Numbered from the stretch's first letter, positions 29,945 through 37,862 are shown. The stretch: DNA of 64,000 bases from Enchytraeus crypticus (GCA_905160935.1 CAJHZI010000184.1:411001-475000), one strand, 5' to 3'. The notes: generated by a model not told the origin, from the letters alone. Translations and numbers: made by a program.

Positions 29945-30845
29945 CTGGCGCTCTCTGTCTTTGTCTTAAAATTTCTAGCTCCAAATTTCTTTATCTCATT
30001 CACTTTTTCTCTCACACTCCTTAGTTCTTTTTCAAATATTTCTCCACTTTTAACTAACTGAACATCACAAATATCTTGTATTGGACTATTTGCTATCGTC
30101 GATTTCGTAGTTGAATACTTTCTGGAATAATTTCAGTGTTTCTTTCGAATTGCATGAGTTTCATATAGCTATGTCTTAGATTATTGTGAAGCATAGTCCA
30201 TCAAAATATTAACCTTATAGCATCGCTGTGCTATTTTGTATTAAGCTATTGTTGCAGGAGCATCCTACTCTGTTGTTCTTTTATTCTGTTCTATTTTGTT
30301 CTGTTGTTGTTCTTTGTTGGTCTGTTGTTCTTTAATTAAAAATACAGATGAAAAAGGTTGTATGGCATTATCTCGATTATTATTGCTTTAAAACCAAGAG
30401 GCGGGAGGCTCGCTTATCTGATTGATGTTATTTGCTTATCGTAGACATAGCAGCAGAAGATCACGTGACTGGTTGATGTTATGTGTGTGTTGTATACATA
30501 TCAGCAGAAGATCACATGTCTGGTTGATATTATGTGTGTGTTGTACACATAGCAGCAGAAGATCACGTGACTGGTTGATGTGTTGTACACATAGCAGCAG
30601 AAGATAACGTGACTGGTTGATGTGTTGTAGATATAGCAGCAGGAGGGTCATATGATTGGGTCAAGGCTGTTGCTGGAGTCAAATACGCCTTCACCATTGA
30701 GCTAAGGGACACAGGGGCCTTTGGTTTTCTCCTCCCCCGTTCTCAGATTCTGCCCACGGGCCAGGAAACCTGGGCCGGAGTGCTGAAACTAGTGGAAGAA
30801 ATGGAACTAGATTTGTGCTGGATGGACGCTTCGAAATGTTGGTAA
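20509..30845 (+). CDS. M14A metallocarboxypeptidase (A-type), ten recognised exons
   Basis: Secreted zinc exopeptidase that removes C-terminal residues. Exons: 20509-20596, 22681-22817, 23362-23611, 24728-24829, 25523-25633, 26890-27000, 27774-27867, 28791-29011, 29797-29881, 30631-30845. All introns are GT-AG and all phases join; about 470 residues without the signal peptide, whose exon was not found. Zinc ligands are GIHAREW (His, Glu) and the His in ALHSYSQ. Substrate binding is by Arg in HAREW, MWRKTR and NRNF; Tyr248 is in EILYIAAGG; the catalytic Glu is in FTIELRDTG. The specificity position (255) reads Tyr in GGSYDW rather than the Asp of B-type enzymes, so hydrophobic C-termini are predicted. 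Odd points are a long Arg-rich propeptide linker and a Cys-containing C-terminal tail. Confidence 0.9.
20620..20826. repeat. 24-bp tandem array of palindromic CRE-like sites
   Basis: About eight units of tacgtcatgatgacgtacat followed by ctgc. Each unit contains the near-palindrome TACGTCA-TGA-TGACGTA, with a CRE/ATF half-site on each strand. It starts about 25 bp inside the intron after the first carboxypeptidase exon. Confidence 0.85.
20884..20975 (-). repeat. SINE-B fragment (tRNA-like)
   Basis: Reverse-orientation block aacgtcagctttctgtct, cagtgacgggcgagcact, then ttaaacccgactgatccg. It is the part of the SINE-B consensus that surrounds the B-box-like word. Confidence 0.55.
21440..22410 (-). 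mobile_element. Non-LTR retrotransposon (LINE), 3' part of RT ORF
   Basis: The 315-residue open frame (21463-22410) starts inside the reverse transcriptase: GRGVRQGCSISPLLFN, then VRFADDQGMVAG (F/YADD active site), the thumb (KYLSHTITDDG), and the typical LINE tail TLLYGCETWTL, RRMERISWTQKVTNEEVL and GRGRPRLGMLDDLK. The upstream endonuclease and RT fingers are absent, so it is 5' truncated. The ORF ends almost at the element end: stop, hairpin CTGCC-AGTA-GGCAG, gcactaagagagag. The clade (RTE, L2 or CR1-like) cannot be settled by eye. It lies antisense in a carboxypeptidase intron. Confidence 0.9.
22681..22817 (+). CDS. Carboxypeptidase exon 2: propeptide
   Basis: Acceptor tatatgtag ends at 22680 and donor GA|GTATGT begins at 22818. 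It encodes LWSDVSLVDSAVDFQVAD and SIPYSILIRDLQE, matching the propeptide's F-W block and the I-x-Y-x-I-x-I-x-D-(V/L)-Q block. An acceptor 5 bases further in (gattag) would break phase. Confidence 0.85.
23362..23611 (+). CDS. Carboxypeptidase exon 3: propeptide end and activation linker
   Basis: Acceptor ccatgcag ends at 23361 and donor GAG|GTTCTA begins at 23612 (weak). The propeptide helix (LIDRQAREIE) continues into an unusually long basic linker (RLRVRRNSRIKRLHSR) with many trypsin- or furin-type sites, then reaches IIDNYSSYDE at the start of the catalytic domain. The linker is about 40 residues longer than usual. Confidence 0.75.
23686..23722. repeat. (GA)n microsatellite
   Basis: A pure GA run of about 36 bp just after carboxypeptidase exon 3. 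It could be the tail of a lost LINE or SINE insertion. Confidence 0.9.
24125..24290 (-). repeat. SINE-C copy
   Basis: Reverse complement of the family: ctagggtcgggattag, ctggagactaggcgctcact, gcctttctgacgttgg, then the start of the head block (ttgatctattctt). Confidence 0.7.
24728..24829 (+). CDS. Carboxypeptidase exon 4: catalytic domain start
   Basis: Acceptor atgttcag ends at 24727 and donor CGT|GTAAGA begins at 24830; 34 codons in phase 0. It encodes ITDWLQVVKLYRSDLVQIET and EGLPLHLVR, the standard first helix and strand. Confidence 0.85.
24918..25290 (-). repeat. SINE-A copy with long (CT)n tail
   Basis: A long CT tract (24918-25020), then diverged SINE-A reverse complement: agcattccattgataaaaag, aactatggcatattcgcagc, ggcttctgaggtg and a head block ending near 25290 (ttggtccactcttctgt). 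Confidence 0.65.
25372..25472 (+). repeat. SINE-C 3' part
   Basis: gactgatgatacgatgtagg, gacagtctattcatatcccg, accctagttaaactgggatt, then a gatgacgatgatgatga tail. It ends 50 bp before carboxypeptidase exon 5. Confidence 0.75.
25523..25633 (+). CDS. Carboxypeptidase exon 5: HxxE zinc motif
   Basis: Acceptor gctgtacag ends at 25522 and donor TCC|GTGAGC begins at 25634; 37 codons in phase 0. It encodes KPAIWIDAGIHAREWIAPAT, holding the first two zinc ligands (His, Glu) and a substrate-binding Arg. The next upstream AG (ttttag) was rejected because it breaks phase. Confidence 0.95.
26305..26374 (+). mobile_element. LINE 3'-end fragment
   Basis: Sense copy of the LINE tail: ttatatgccatagacctgcc, agtaggcagtgaactaagag and (GA)n. 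Severely 5' truncated. Confidence 0.75.
26655..26905 (+). repeat. 32-bp tandem array of carboxypeptidase exon 6 acceptor
   Basis: Seven units of gtagctagtaagcggctaat followed by gtcaatcaatgt precede the real junction gtag|CTAGTAAGCGGC at 26890. Each unit therefore has an AG acceptor plus the first four codons (Leu-Val-Ser-Gly); most then read TAA. Confidence 0.9.
26890..27000 (+). CDS. Carboxypeptidase exon 6
   Basis: Acceptor tgtgtag ends at 26889 and donor TCG|GTCAGT begins at 27001; 37 codons in phase 0. It encodes LVSGYDKNPRITRTVDEF and WFILPILNPDGYEYS, the conserved N-P-D-G-Y block. The acceptor was chosen because it alone gives an open frame in phase. It is the last of eight tandem copies of the same 32-bp junction. 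Confidence 0.85.
27774..27867 (+). CDS. Carboxypeptidase exon 7: Asn-Arg substrate-binding site
   Basis: Acceptor ctatag ends at 27773 and donor G|GTTAAA begins at 27868. It encodes DRMWRKTRS and CQGVDGNRNFDFQWR: the Arg127-type residue in MWRKTR and the Asn144-Arg145 pair in GNRNF. It ends in phase 1. Confidence 0.95.
27905..28150 (-). repeat. SINE-C, near full length
   Basis: Reverse orientation: tcatcttttcttgaatccca, gtttaactagggtcggga, ctggagcctaggcgctcact, cgtcctttctgacact, then head gtcgccttttacgacac and gacctggacacaatgcggg. A poly-T run interrupts the centre. Confidence 0.75.
28360..28650 (-). repeat. Two SINE-B fragments (tRNA-like)
   Basis: First block gacgggcgactactggatcc at about 28360-28440. 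Second block aacatcagttttctcact, gtgacgggcgagcccagg, atttgaacctcgcac, ctgactccag at about 28515-28650. In sense orientation the second block contains a B-box-like word. Confidence 0.6.
28697..28803 (+). repeat. 31-bp tandem copies of carboxypeptidase exon 8 acceptor
   Basis: Three units of tgactactgaaattgtatta followed by cactttt(a/c)ag, with AGs at 28727-28728, 28758-28759 and 28789-28790. The last is the functional acceptor. Each is followed by GT(G/A)ACT, the first exon bases. Confidence 0.9.
28791..29011 (+). CDS. Carboxypeptidase exon 8: third zinc ligand
   Basis: Acceptor ttttaag ends at 28790 and donor CTG|GTAGGA begins at 29012. It encodes a Cys-rich loop (DCRPGRPCRGKNPCDDVYAG), FSEPET, and IALHSYSQFWLIPWGY with the zinc-binding His. 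It is notably GC-rich against its introns. Two further copies of the acceptor lie 31 and 62 bp upstream. Confidence 0.95.
29086..29296 (-). mobile_element. LINE 3'-end fragment
   Basis: (CT)n tail, gcactgcctactggcaggtc, then about 170 bp collinear with the LINE at 21440-21640 (atatgagtgggtctttaaat; ggcctgcccctgcctctttt). Confidence 0.85.
29548..29608 (+). mobile_element. LINE 3'-end fragment
   Basis: gaggcattatatactatggg, cctgccagtaggcagtgcac, then taaaagaaagagag. Sense orientation, about 60 bp only. Confidence 0.75.
29797..29881 (+). CDS. Carboxypeptidase exon 9
   Basis: Acceptor tcttcag ends at 29796 and donor T|GTATGG begins at 29882. It encodes ALQAVSNTRYKIGSPAEIL, the helix and loop before Tyr248. 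A (CT)n tract starts just inside the following intron. Confidence 0.9.
30437..30655 (+). repeat. 42/51-bp tandem copies of final-exon acceptor
   Basis: cagcagaagatcacgtgact followed by ggttgatgt and gttgta(c/g)a(c/t)ata recurs at 30451, 30502, 30553 and 30595; the exon start (cagcagg at 30637) is the fifth, diverged copy. Units one to two are about 51 bp apart, the later ones 42 bp. Confidence 0.85.
30631..30845 (+). CDS. Carboxypeptidase final exon: catalytic Glu
   Basis: Acceptor gttgtag ends at 30630 and the stop TAA is at 30843-30845. This acceptor (not the tatag 6 bp downstream) keeps Tyr248: YIAAGGSYDW. Next come KYAFTIELRDTGAFGFLLP, with the catalytic Glu, and the C-terminal helix. 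The tail LCWMDASKCW adds two Cys, perhaps a disulfide. The exon start overlaps a repeat built from its own junction. Confidence 0.92.
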
Positions 30846-31036
30846 AAGAGCATATAGTCTTCATAGTCTCAGTGCTCTTTCTCAGCTATAGACGGAAGTA
30901 AGGACTTCTGTGGTTATTATAGCTATAGTTATAGTCTGGTCTATGTTAGATAGGATTGCCAAAGACGTCCCTCACATTATTCACGGATAGTGAAATGAAT
31001 TAATGCTTCATTGAAGTGTATTGAGTCATTTTAACT

Positions 31037-31285
31037 CAGTGGCGCAAATAGGGGATCTTGGGGAATAAAATCTCACCTTAGGCCCGTTTAAAAGAATAGA
31101 GCATCATAGAAAACTGCGATTTCCTATTTAAGATCTATAGAGATTTATTATCTCATGTAGTGTTGGTGTTATTAATACCGATTGAAGGAGCTCATCATAC
31201 GATTAAATTGAAGAAGGGGTCAGCAATTCACATTTTTTGGGCTCATCTCCCCCCCAAAAACAAAAATCCTGTCTATGCCACTTTT
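31037..31285. mobile_element. MITE-like DNA element
   Basis: The left end cagtggcgcaaatagggg is mirrored by a right end whose reverse complement is aaaagtggcatagacagg. The similar element at 41631-41813 starts cagtggcgtagccaggat. Short, non-coding and C/G-tracted near the ends, as in many non-autonomous DNA transposons. Superfamily unknown. Confidence 0.4.
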
Positions 31286-31705
31286 GAAATTTATTCGCAG
31301 CTGCAGTCAGTGACATGGGAAATCATGAATTACTTTTCTGAACCTCCTAGAAGTCAATTGAATTCAAGTGGCAAGGAAACTTAATATACTACCGACATTT
31401 AACGGTAGTTTAAATTTGCGGAGGTACTAGATACGGGTTATCAGCTTAATTTTAGATCCACGTCCAACGACTCTACACAGCGTCGTCATCAGACAACTAT
31501 GCTATGCGAGAAAACTGACACCAATCAATTGCGAAACATTCAAGTAGGAAAATGTAGTTTATAACAATTTGCTTAACTGAAAGTATTTATTGCCTTATGT
31601 CTAATTAGTATTATCTATTTACTCCCTATTTGTAAATATGTTTGCCTTAATTGAGGAAACTTTTTGCTTAGCAGAAATAAAAAAACGTTTATTTATTGCC
31701 TTAAT

Positions 31706-31895
31706 CACAAGTATGCATTCGGTTGGTGAGCGCCTAGGCTCCAGAAATTGCTACACAAATTTAAGCTCATGGAAAAGTCTTAAATAAGGGATTGACGGTT
31801 GATATGATGTATGACAGACAGGATTTGAGACAGTCTATTACATCCGGCCCTAGTTAAACTGGGATTCAAGGCAAGATGATGATGATGATGATGAT
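31706..31895 (+). repeat. SINE-C copy with (GAT)n tail
   Basis: Clean example: gcattcggttggtgagcgcc, ctccagaaattgctacacaa, gggattgacggttgatatga, gacagtctattacatccgg, ccctagttaaactgggattc, aaggcaagatgatgatgatg. Confidence 0.85.
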
Positions 31896-32504
31896 ACAGG
31901 TAGTGACGAATATTTATAAATTGAAAGTGTAAAAGTAATCCAGTTGATGATAAGCTTAAATGCATTAAAACTCATTTCAAAATTTTGTTTATTGCCTCAT
32001 ATCACTGTCAATGTATATGAAAATAAACAAAATATCATTATAGTCCACTGGTGCCAATTTCATTCTATTTCATAAATCACTCGATATAACAGACAATAAA
32101 ATCACAAAAATCAACGTCAATATCATGAATTTAGATTTAAATACCAGAGAGGAATATGTTTATTGTAGAAGAAACATCACACAAAATGCATACAATCAAG
32201 CAAAAATACCAGCCAGATTCCTCTTTTAAACTTGATTGTACTACATGTATATATGATAATTCCGAATCCATACAGATTTTATTAGAAGGAACGACGGTAT
32301 TTAATGTTTTGATATTAATTAAAATCGAAGTTTTGTATGACATTAAACTTCCATACAAAATGTACAATTTGATTTCACCATTAATACAAAGACATAGATA
32401 AAAAAAGTTTAACGTATAGTAAAATACGATTGAATAACTATTCGTAAACTTACTATGTATTCTACATATCACCTCTAGCATAAATCAATAGGCCTATAAG
32501 TTAC

Positions 32505-32640
32505 ACAAGACTCATTATTGGCCAATGGCGATGTCTGTAAGATATTCGACCGCGGATCAGTATGTGTGGGATTCAAATCCTGGGCTCGCCCGACACTGAC
32601 ATCGCTTTGGAGTGAGGAAACTGACGTTAGCATTATTTCT
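32505..32640 (+). repeat. SINE-B copy (tRNA-like), sense
   Basis: ttggccaatggcgatgtctg (A-box region), cgaccgcggatcagtatgtg, ggattcaaatcctgggctcg (B-box region), cccgacactgacatcgcttt, gaggaaactgacgttagc. The GGxTTCAAATCC word fits an RNA polymerase III B box. Confidence 0.7.
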
Positions 32641-32835
32641 TTACCAGACACACAAGATAAGTACTTGCCATCAATCAAAATGTGTTTAGATCAGACAACA
32701 CTATAAATAATTGCCTTCAATCAACATAGATTTAGATCAGACAAACACCATAAGTACTTGTCTTTAATCACCATAGGGTTAGATCAGACAAACACTATAA
32801 ACAACAACGTGAAACCAGCTCAGATGCCATTATTT

Positions 32836-33015
32836 TCAGGTTACGTTCAAGCGTGGATATGGCATAGGCTTTTGTGACTGAATTAACTTATTGATCGATG
32901 GAGAGCTCCCTAGAGAGCGTGACAGTGGATTGTAAATATCTGTGTGAGCTCTGAACCTGCCACTAAGAAGAGCACTGGAGAGAGAGAAAGAGAGAGAGAG
33001 AAAGAGAGAGAGAGA
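32836..33015 (+). repeat. SINE-A 3' part with (GA)n tail
   Basis: gcgtggatatggcataggct, gaattaacttattgatcgat, ctgaacctgccactaagaag (decayed hairpin), agcactggagagagag and a long GA tail. Confidence 0.7.
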
Positions 33016-33164
33016 TAACATCTATGACGCCAACTATAAGTTACTGTAAAGTAGCCTACTATTATATGAAAACATGAACACAGAACCTATTGAACAGGGT
33101 CGAGGTCGTTTACATTTGGATTGCCATATAATATTTATGTATGTTTAGTAGATGTACAGAGAAT

Positions 33165-33200
33165 GAGCAAACTAAATGGCGAAGACCATTTAGTTTGCTC
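33165..33200. other. Perfect 15-bp-arm hairpin
   Basis: gagcaaactaaatgg, loop cgaaga, then its exact reverse complement. It sits alone in AT-rich intergenic DNA with no poly-T after it. Confidence 0.85.
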
Positions 33201-33404
33201 GATTAGTTAATTTAGTTTAGTTTGTTTAAATAAATAGTTATTAAAAATGACTATTTCAGAAATGGTGGACGAAAATGACAGCAAAATTCCATGAGAATAA
33301 TACAAAACAGCAACTGAAAATATTTTAATACTGAGTAGTAAGTGGATTAGACTGACAATGCAAAACCATTTGAGAACACTACAGTAGTATTACGTAATAT
33401 CAAC

Positions 33405-33456
33405 ATCATCATCATCATCATCCGCCCTTGAATCCCAGTTTTATCAGGGTCGGGAT
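33405..33456 (-). repeat. SINE-C 3' scrap
   Basis: (ATC)n followed by cgcccttgaatcccagtttt and atcagggtcgggatac, the reverse complement of the SINE-C 3' end. Confidence 0.7.
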
Positions 33457-34072
33457 ACAAATAGTATTATGTAATATCATCTTCACCAAAAAGTTAACAG
33501 CTATGCTAAGATCAATCATGTACTAATATAAACATTAACACTTTAAAATAAATTAAATCTTACTATTATAAACAAATAGTATCACTAATAAATAAATAGA
33601 CGTTCTAAATTAAAACGAACACATTTATCTAATTAATGATAAATCAGCCTGACCATAGACTTACATGTAGAACTTATAACGAGACTGAACCTAAATACGA
33701 ACAAGGAGGTGAGAGAGCAAGGAAGAAATCATAAGCTTTACTAGACAATAAAACAAAATATAAGATTTAATTTTGTTCTGAACATTCCATATTTCAAACA
33801 AATTGTCAAAATATTCCCAATTTGTTGATTTTAGAAAAATTAGCTATCTATTTACTGATTATGCCTTTGACCCGTTTTGTAACAGTTCTTTTTTAAATTT
33901 ATCGTCATGACGTTTCGTGTTGAGAGATAGATTGGTACACACAATTTAATCTGATACCCAAGCCCGCCCACTAAAACGATAAGCATTTGTAATTGCTCTA
34001 GTTTATGAATGACTCCGAAAATGAATCCTCCCTCGCCTTCTTACTCGCTTCATGCACAGCTACAGCTCAGCA

Positions 34073-34235
34073 CTATAGTTCATCGTGAGACCTCATGAAG
34101 AGAGGCAAGGATGGTTTGATGAAGATGCCCTCAGCAGCTCTCCAGTGGTTGAGCTCTGATGGATTGTGATATCCACTCACTTCCAGCTGTCCGTGGATAG
34201 GTCGTCCATACATATCTCCAGTCACATGCAGATAG
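34073..34235 (-). CDS. SDF2: SDF2-like final exon with HDEL
   Basis: The likely acceptor is gtatcaag just above 34235; stop TAG at 34073-34075. It encodes YLHVTGDMYGRPIHGQLEVS, GYHNPSELNHWRAAEGIFIK and PSLPLFMRSHDEL. The C-terminal HDEL is an ER-retrieval signal. The start phase requires an unrecognised exon before it. Confidence 0.88.
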
Positions 34236-37200
34236 CTTGATACACATAAATACATGCACGTTCTCTTCAGCACATGTCTTTTTCAGATCGTTTGGGGTGA
34301 ATCGATTTGTAGTGACATGTGATGGGGACGTCCTTGACATCATCCCTGTATGAGGAAATGGACGTTAAACCTTCATTATTACTATTATTTACATATACAA
34401 GTATATGAGTATAAGTACAAGTATATGTATATCTCTAGACACAGGTAGCTTAACTCTCAAGATATTCACGCACACTTAAACATACAAGCACACATAATAA
34501 GCAAGATATTCAAAGACACAAGTAGCCACTTATATAGAGAAGGGAATGAAAAAGGAACCAAATAAATGCCAATATTTAGCAGAAAGGAAGCAGTTTCCTA
34601 AAGCTGGTAAAGCATGGTGGCATGTACCTATTAACAATGCTACAGATTAAAGCTTAAAATTGGGGTGATTCAACCGGAATAAAAAGGTTACAGCAAGTTT
34701 CAAAGTTAGTTATTAAATGCACTTTGTAAACAAATTTTGCAAAAAATTCAGGTTTGCTCCTGGAGTCAATCAGAGAGAAGAATTCCAGATTTGTAGCGAA
34801 ACACATGGCTCGACTTACCGTTCTGTTACCGAATGTTTCAATCTAATCTTATCGTTCCTCTGCCACTCCTCTCCGCTACATTCCACTATCCAGTCGTCTC
34901 CTGTTCCAAACAATCACAATCGATGTTTATAAAACAAGTGTTTAATTCTATTGTAGTAATTAAAGCGACAAAGATATGACGTAACTTTTCTCATCAGAGG
35001 ATGACGATAGATAACAAAGTCATTTTATTCTGAATTTAGTCTCAATTGTATTAAGTTATGATAACAATAGTTAGCTATTCCATAAGCTAACAAAATGTTA
35101 ATTTAATAAAGAGCTAACTATAGTTGTAAATAATAGGAATTACATGTATTTAACTTTAACATGACCCTTATACTCATAAACTTTCTGGAAGTGAAATCTA
35201 ACTCTTAAAAGTCAAGTGCAATTATAAGTTTAACAAACTGAATGAAGTCTTTAACTATTTTAACATTTGGTCAAAATAGTACAAACAACTAAATTTCTGT
35301 AACATTCAACAGTGAGTCATAAATAATATTTAATGTATTCTAGTTATCAGAGATATTGGGTACAGTAGATGGAACTAACTCAATAGCCTTCAACAAAAAA
35401 GATGAATTAGTTAACAATTTTATCGAAGATGACTGGTAGGCTAAAGCGAGATCTCTATAATCTTTCAAAATAAAGATGAAATCATGCAATTTATTGATTT
35501 GAAACTAAAACATCATTTAATGGAGAAACCGTACATGACAAAGTTTCAACCAGTTTTATTGAAACAACATTAGTTAGTAACAGCGGTAATACATTTTTAC
35601 ATATTACCGAGAATTTCAAAATTTCTATATTTGTCTGAATAAGAGTTTGATTAAATAACAGAGAAGACACAATCGTATCAATCAGAGAATGTAATTAAAC
35701 GAGTGTAAATAGAAAGCATAATTCCCCGTGCTGTGCCAGGGTTGTTTGAAGAATAGACCAACTAGTGACTGCATGTGTCATAGTAGATGAAAAAGGGCAT
35801 TCGGTCAGTGATTGCCTAGTCTCCAGAAATTGCTACAAAATTTTCTAAAACAAATGGAAGTGATTTTGATATGCTATGGGACAGTGAGGAGTGAAGAAGG
35901 TCCATTCGTATCCTGACCCTAGTGAAACTGGGATTAAAGGGAAGATGATTATCATGACGATGAAAGAGAAAGCACAATAAATTTTCACCAACCATTATCA
36001 CCCACACCATCCTCTCCGAAGGCACTGACTTCCAGATTACTGGACAGTGGAGAGGGGTAGTGATGACAGTGCAGATTTCGACCAGTTGTCATGTGCGTCA
36101 ATCGTATCACCTGTCCACACTTCACAGGCAAACTGAAAAACGACAGCATCAACTGTTAACAGCGTCCATGACAACACTGAGCGAGAAATACAGAGCCACA
36201 GTAAATGTAGTTATCATGACAATCAGTCTCACTAAGAACAGCGCTACTGGCACATTGAATAGCAGCAACAAAAACATGAAAGTGCTACCGTTGTCCGTGA
36301 TCATACTAAAATGTGCAAATAATAATAATTAACATTGTAAGGTTCATATCCTCACTCACGGATGAGTCCACCATATTCTCATTTATAACCAGAGTCTAAT
36401 ATATCACCTGATTATATCTCATAGAAGTAATTATAGATTCATAGAAGTAAGTCAGCGACAGATAATAGCAATAACGGCTACTAAATCGCAATTGGAGCAT
36501 TGCAGAATTTTCTTGATATGAAAAAGCATAGTCACTGACAGAGCTGGTCAGGCAGGGATTCAAACCGATCGCCTCTTGCTTCTCAGGCAAGCATGCTATC
36601 CATATCTGTTTATATAACTGCTTATGAACAATGCTTCAAAAGGTAACTTAACAAGTACTAAAATATTCTATAAGCAATAAATAATATATAAATACTTAAT
36701 AAGTACTCAATATTTCATAAGTTAATAACAACCAACTGCTTCATGAGTCAATAGAACACAGAGTAAACTAACCCACGTATACAGTCATGGCCTGCGGTTC
36801 CTCTGACGTTCCAATAGCTGTTATTATCATCGGAATATTCCACTCCAGTTACAGACTGAACATTAACAAAGCAAACAAAAATCCTGTTAGACAGGACACG
36901 AGATAGAATATTGATTTCCAGTTAATGGTAGCTATGAAATAGCAGAATGATACAAAACAGTTATTACACAGAAAAATATTTTTCACGTATAAGTCAAGGT
37001 TATTCCATGCGTCTTCTTTATTTTCTGCCCAGTTGCTTTCATAGCAAATAGCTAGGATGCCAAGTAGCAACCAAAGGTGAGTCAAAGCTATAGATAAAAA
37101 TTCAATTTTAACTTTTTAGTTTAATGCAATTAATAGTCTATGTACTGAAATCAGTTGCAATCAAGGATAAAATAATTCTTCTGAAGAAATGCAGGAAAAG

Positions 37201-37862
37201 AATTTCAGTAAAAATTATGACTCATAATCTCTTTTATGTAATCAAGTATCTTACATATATTTCGCCATTTTGGGACCCATTTGCTCTGATGAATAATGCT
37301 CGATGTTATCAACGATGACAGAACTGTTATTATTAAATTATAATTATGATTATTATGTAGCACGAGAAATGAAAATTTTGAATAGCAATATCAACAAATT
37401 ATTTTCATTAGAAAGATGAATAAATAACAATAGAAGCACTGATTTTTAGAATACCTAAAGAGCAAGAAAGAGATATGTTTTGCATTATGCAGTCATTGTT
37501 CTTGACTGACTTTGCATCTCCAAATGACTTGTTAAACCAGCTATGACATGGCTCAATAATATATCATTCAGGACACTATGGTCTGATGATCAGGAAAACT
37601 CAACTTGAATGGCATGGAGACTTGGTGAAAATATCGTTCTCAAGAATTTTTTTCGTGAAATATTTCTGGATATCTACATGCTCAAATATTGCATTGAAAT
37701 CAACTGATGACTTAGAAAGGGTAACCAATATCGTTATGATGAAAATTACTTGCTGTCCACTGCCTGATCCATACATGACGTCATGAGAGTGCAGTCGTAC
37801 GTTGCTGCCAGTGTTCAATAATTTCACCGTTGAGCCACATGTCACAAACTCAAAGTTGAACT
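34073..37862 (-). CDS. SDF2: SDF2/SDF2L1-like ER protein with MIR repeats, partial model
   Basis: SDF2-family proteins are small ER-lumen MIR-domain proteins that work with the ERdj3 chaperone in protein quality control. Exons in transcript order: 37750-37862, 36773-36855, 35993-36132, 34073-34235; phases of the first three join. Landmarks are FVTCGSTVKLLN, RLHSHDVMYGSGSGQQ, SVTGVEYSDDNNSYWNVRG, KCGQVIRLTHMTTGRNLHCH, LEVSAFGEDG, LHVTGDMYGRPIHGQLEVSG and WRAAEGIFIKPS. The protein ends in HDEL, an ER-retrieval signal. About 28 residues between AFGEDG...and LHVTG (a D-W...W...VR-x-x-H segment in the family) were not found, and the signal-peptide exon was not found either. The intron at 34236-35992, where the missing segment should be, contains the 499-bp repeat. 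Confidence 0.85.
34560..35058 (+). repeat. 499-bp repeat, left copy of inverted pair
   Basis: Nearly identical, in reverse, to 43793-44292. Left edge aaataaatgccaat, right edge tcaattgtattaagtta. A 71-codon frame lies in both copies with only a few differences, but it has no known motif and may be chance. This copy is inside an SDF2-like intron. Confidence 0.9.
35733..35965 (+). repeat. SINE-C copy
   Basis: cgtgctgtgccagggttgtt (head), gaagaatagaccaactagtg, aaagggcattcggtcagtga, ctccagaaattgctac, gtatcctgaccctagtgaaa, ctgggattaaagggaagatg. Confidence 0.75.
35993..36132 (-). CDS. SDF2: SDF2-like exon: second MIR motif
   Basis: Acceptor gtttttcag and donor G|GTTGGT. It encodes LPVKCGQVIRLTHMTTGRNL, HCHHYPSPLSSNLEVSAFG and EDGVGDN. 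The sequence is GC-richer than its flanks. It ends in phase 1. Confidence 0.9.
36773..36855 (-). CDS. SDF2: SDF2-like exon: MIR segment
   Basis: Acceptor atgttcag and donor GG|GTTAGT flank 27 codons plus two bases: SVTGVEYSDDNNSYWNVRGT then AGHDCIR. This directly continues the GSGSGQQ of the previous exon as in the family. Confidence 0.9.
37750..37862 (-). CDS. SDF2: SDF2-like exon: first MIR motif
   Basis: Acceptor ggttttag lies just above 37862 and donor CAA|GTAATT ends the exon. It encodes FVTCGSTVKLLNTGSNVRLH and SHDVMYGSGSGQQ, the best-conserved SDF2 block. Two bases complete an upstream codon, so at least one 5' exon exists. Confidence 0.9.

Larger units (their letters stand above)
30846..34072. 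other. Intergenic region between carboxypeptidase and SDF2-like genes
   Basis: The two genes are convergent here. No coding exon seen. Contents: a MITE-like element (about 31037-31285), SINE-C (31706-31895, +), SINE-B (32505-32640, +), SINE-A 3' end (32836-33015, +), a 36-bp hairpin (33165-33200) and a SINE-C scrap (33405-33456, -). The rest is AT-rich with no visible structure. Confidence 0.6.

Noticed and set aside
34717-34932. Conserved 71-codon ORF in both inverted repeat copies
   Set aside because: The repeats are nearly identical, so conservation of a frame is expected. No motif or start context favours coding.
36849-37085. Signal-peptide-like minus-strand ORF (MTHLWLLLGILAIC) as first exon of the SDF2-like gene
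   Set aside because: It lies downstream, in transcript order, of the exon at 37750-37862 that must follow the signal peptide. It could only be an alternative first exon skipping the first MIR block, which has no support.
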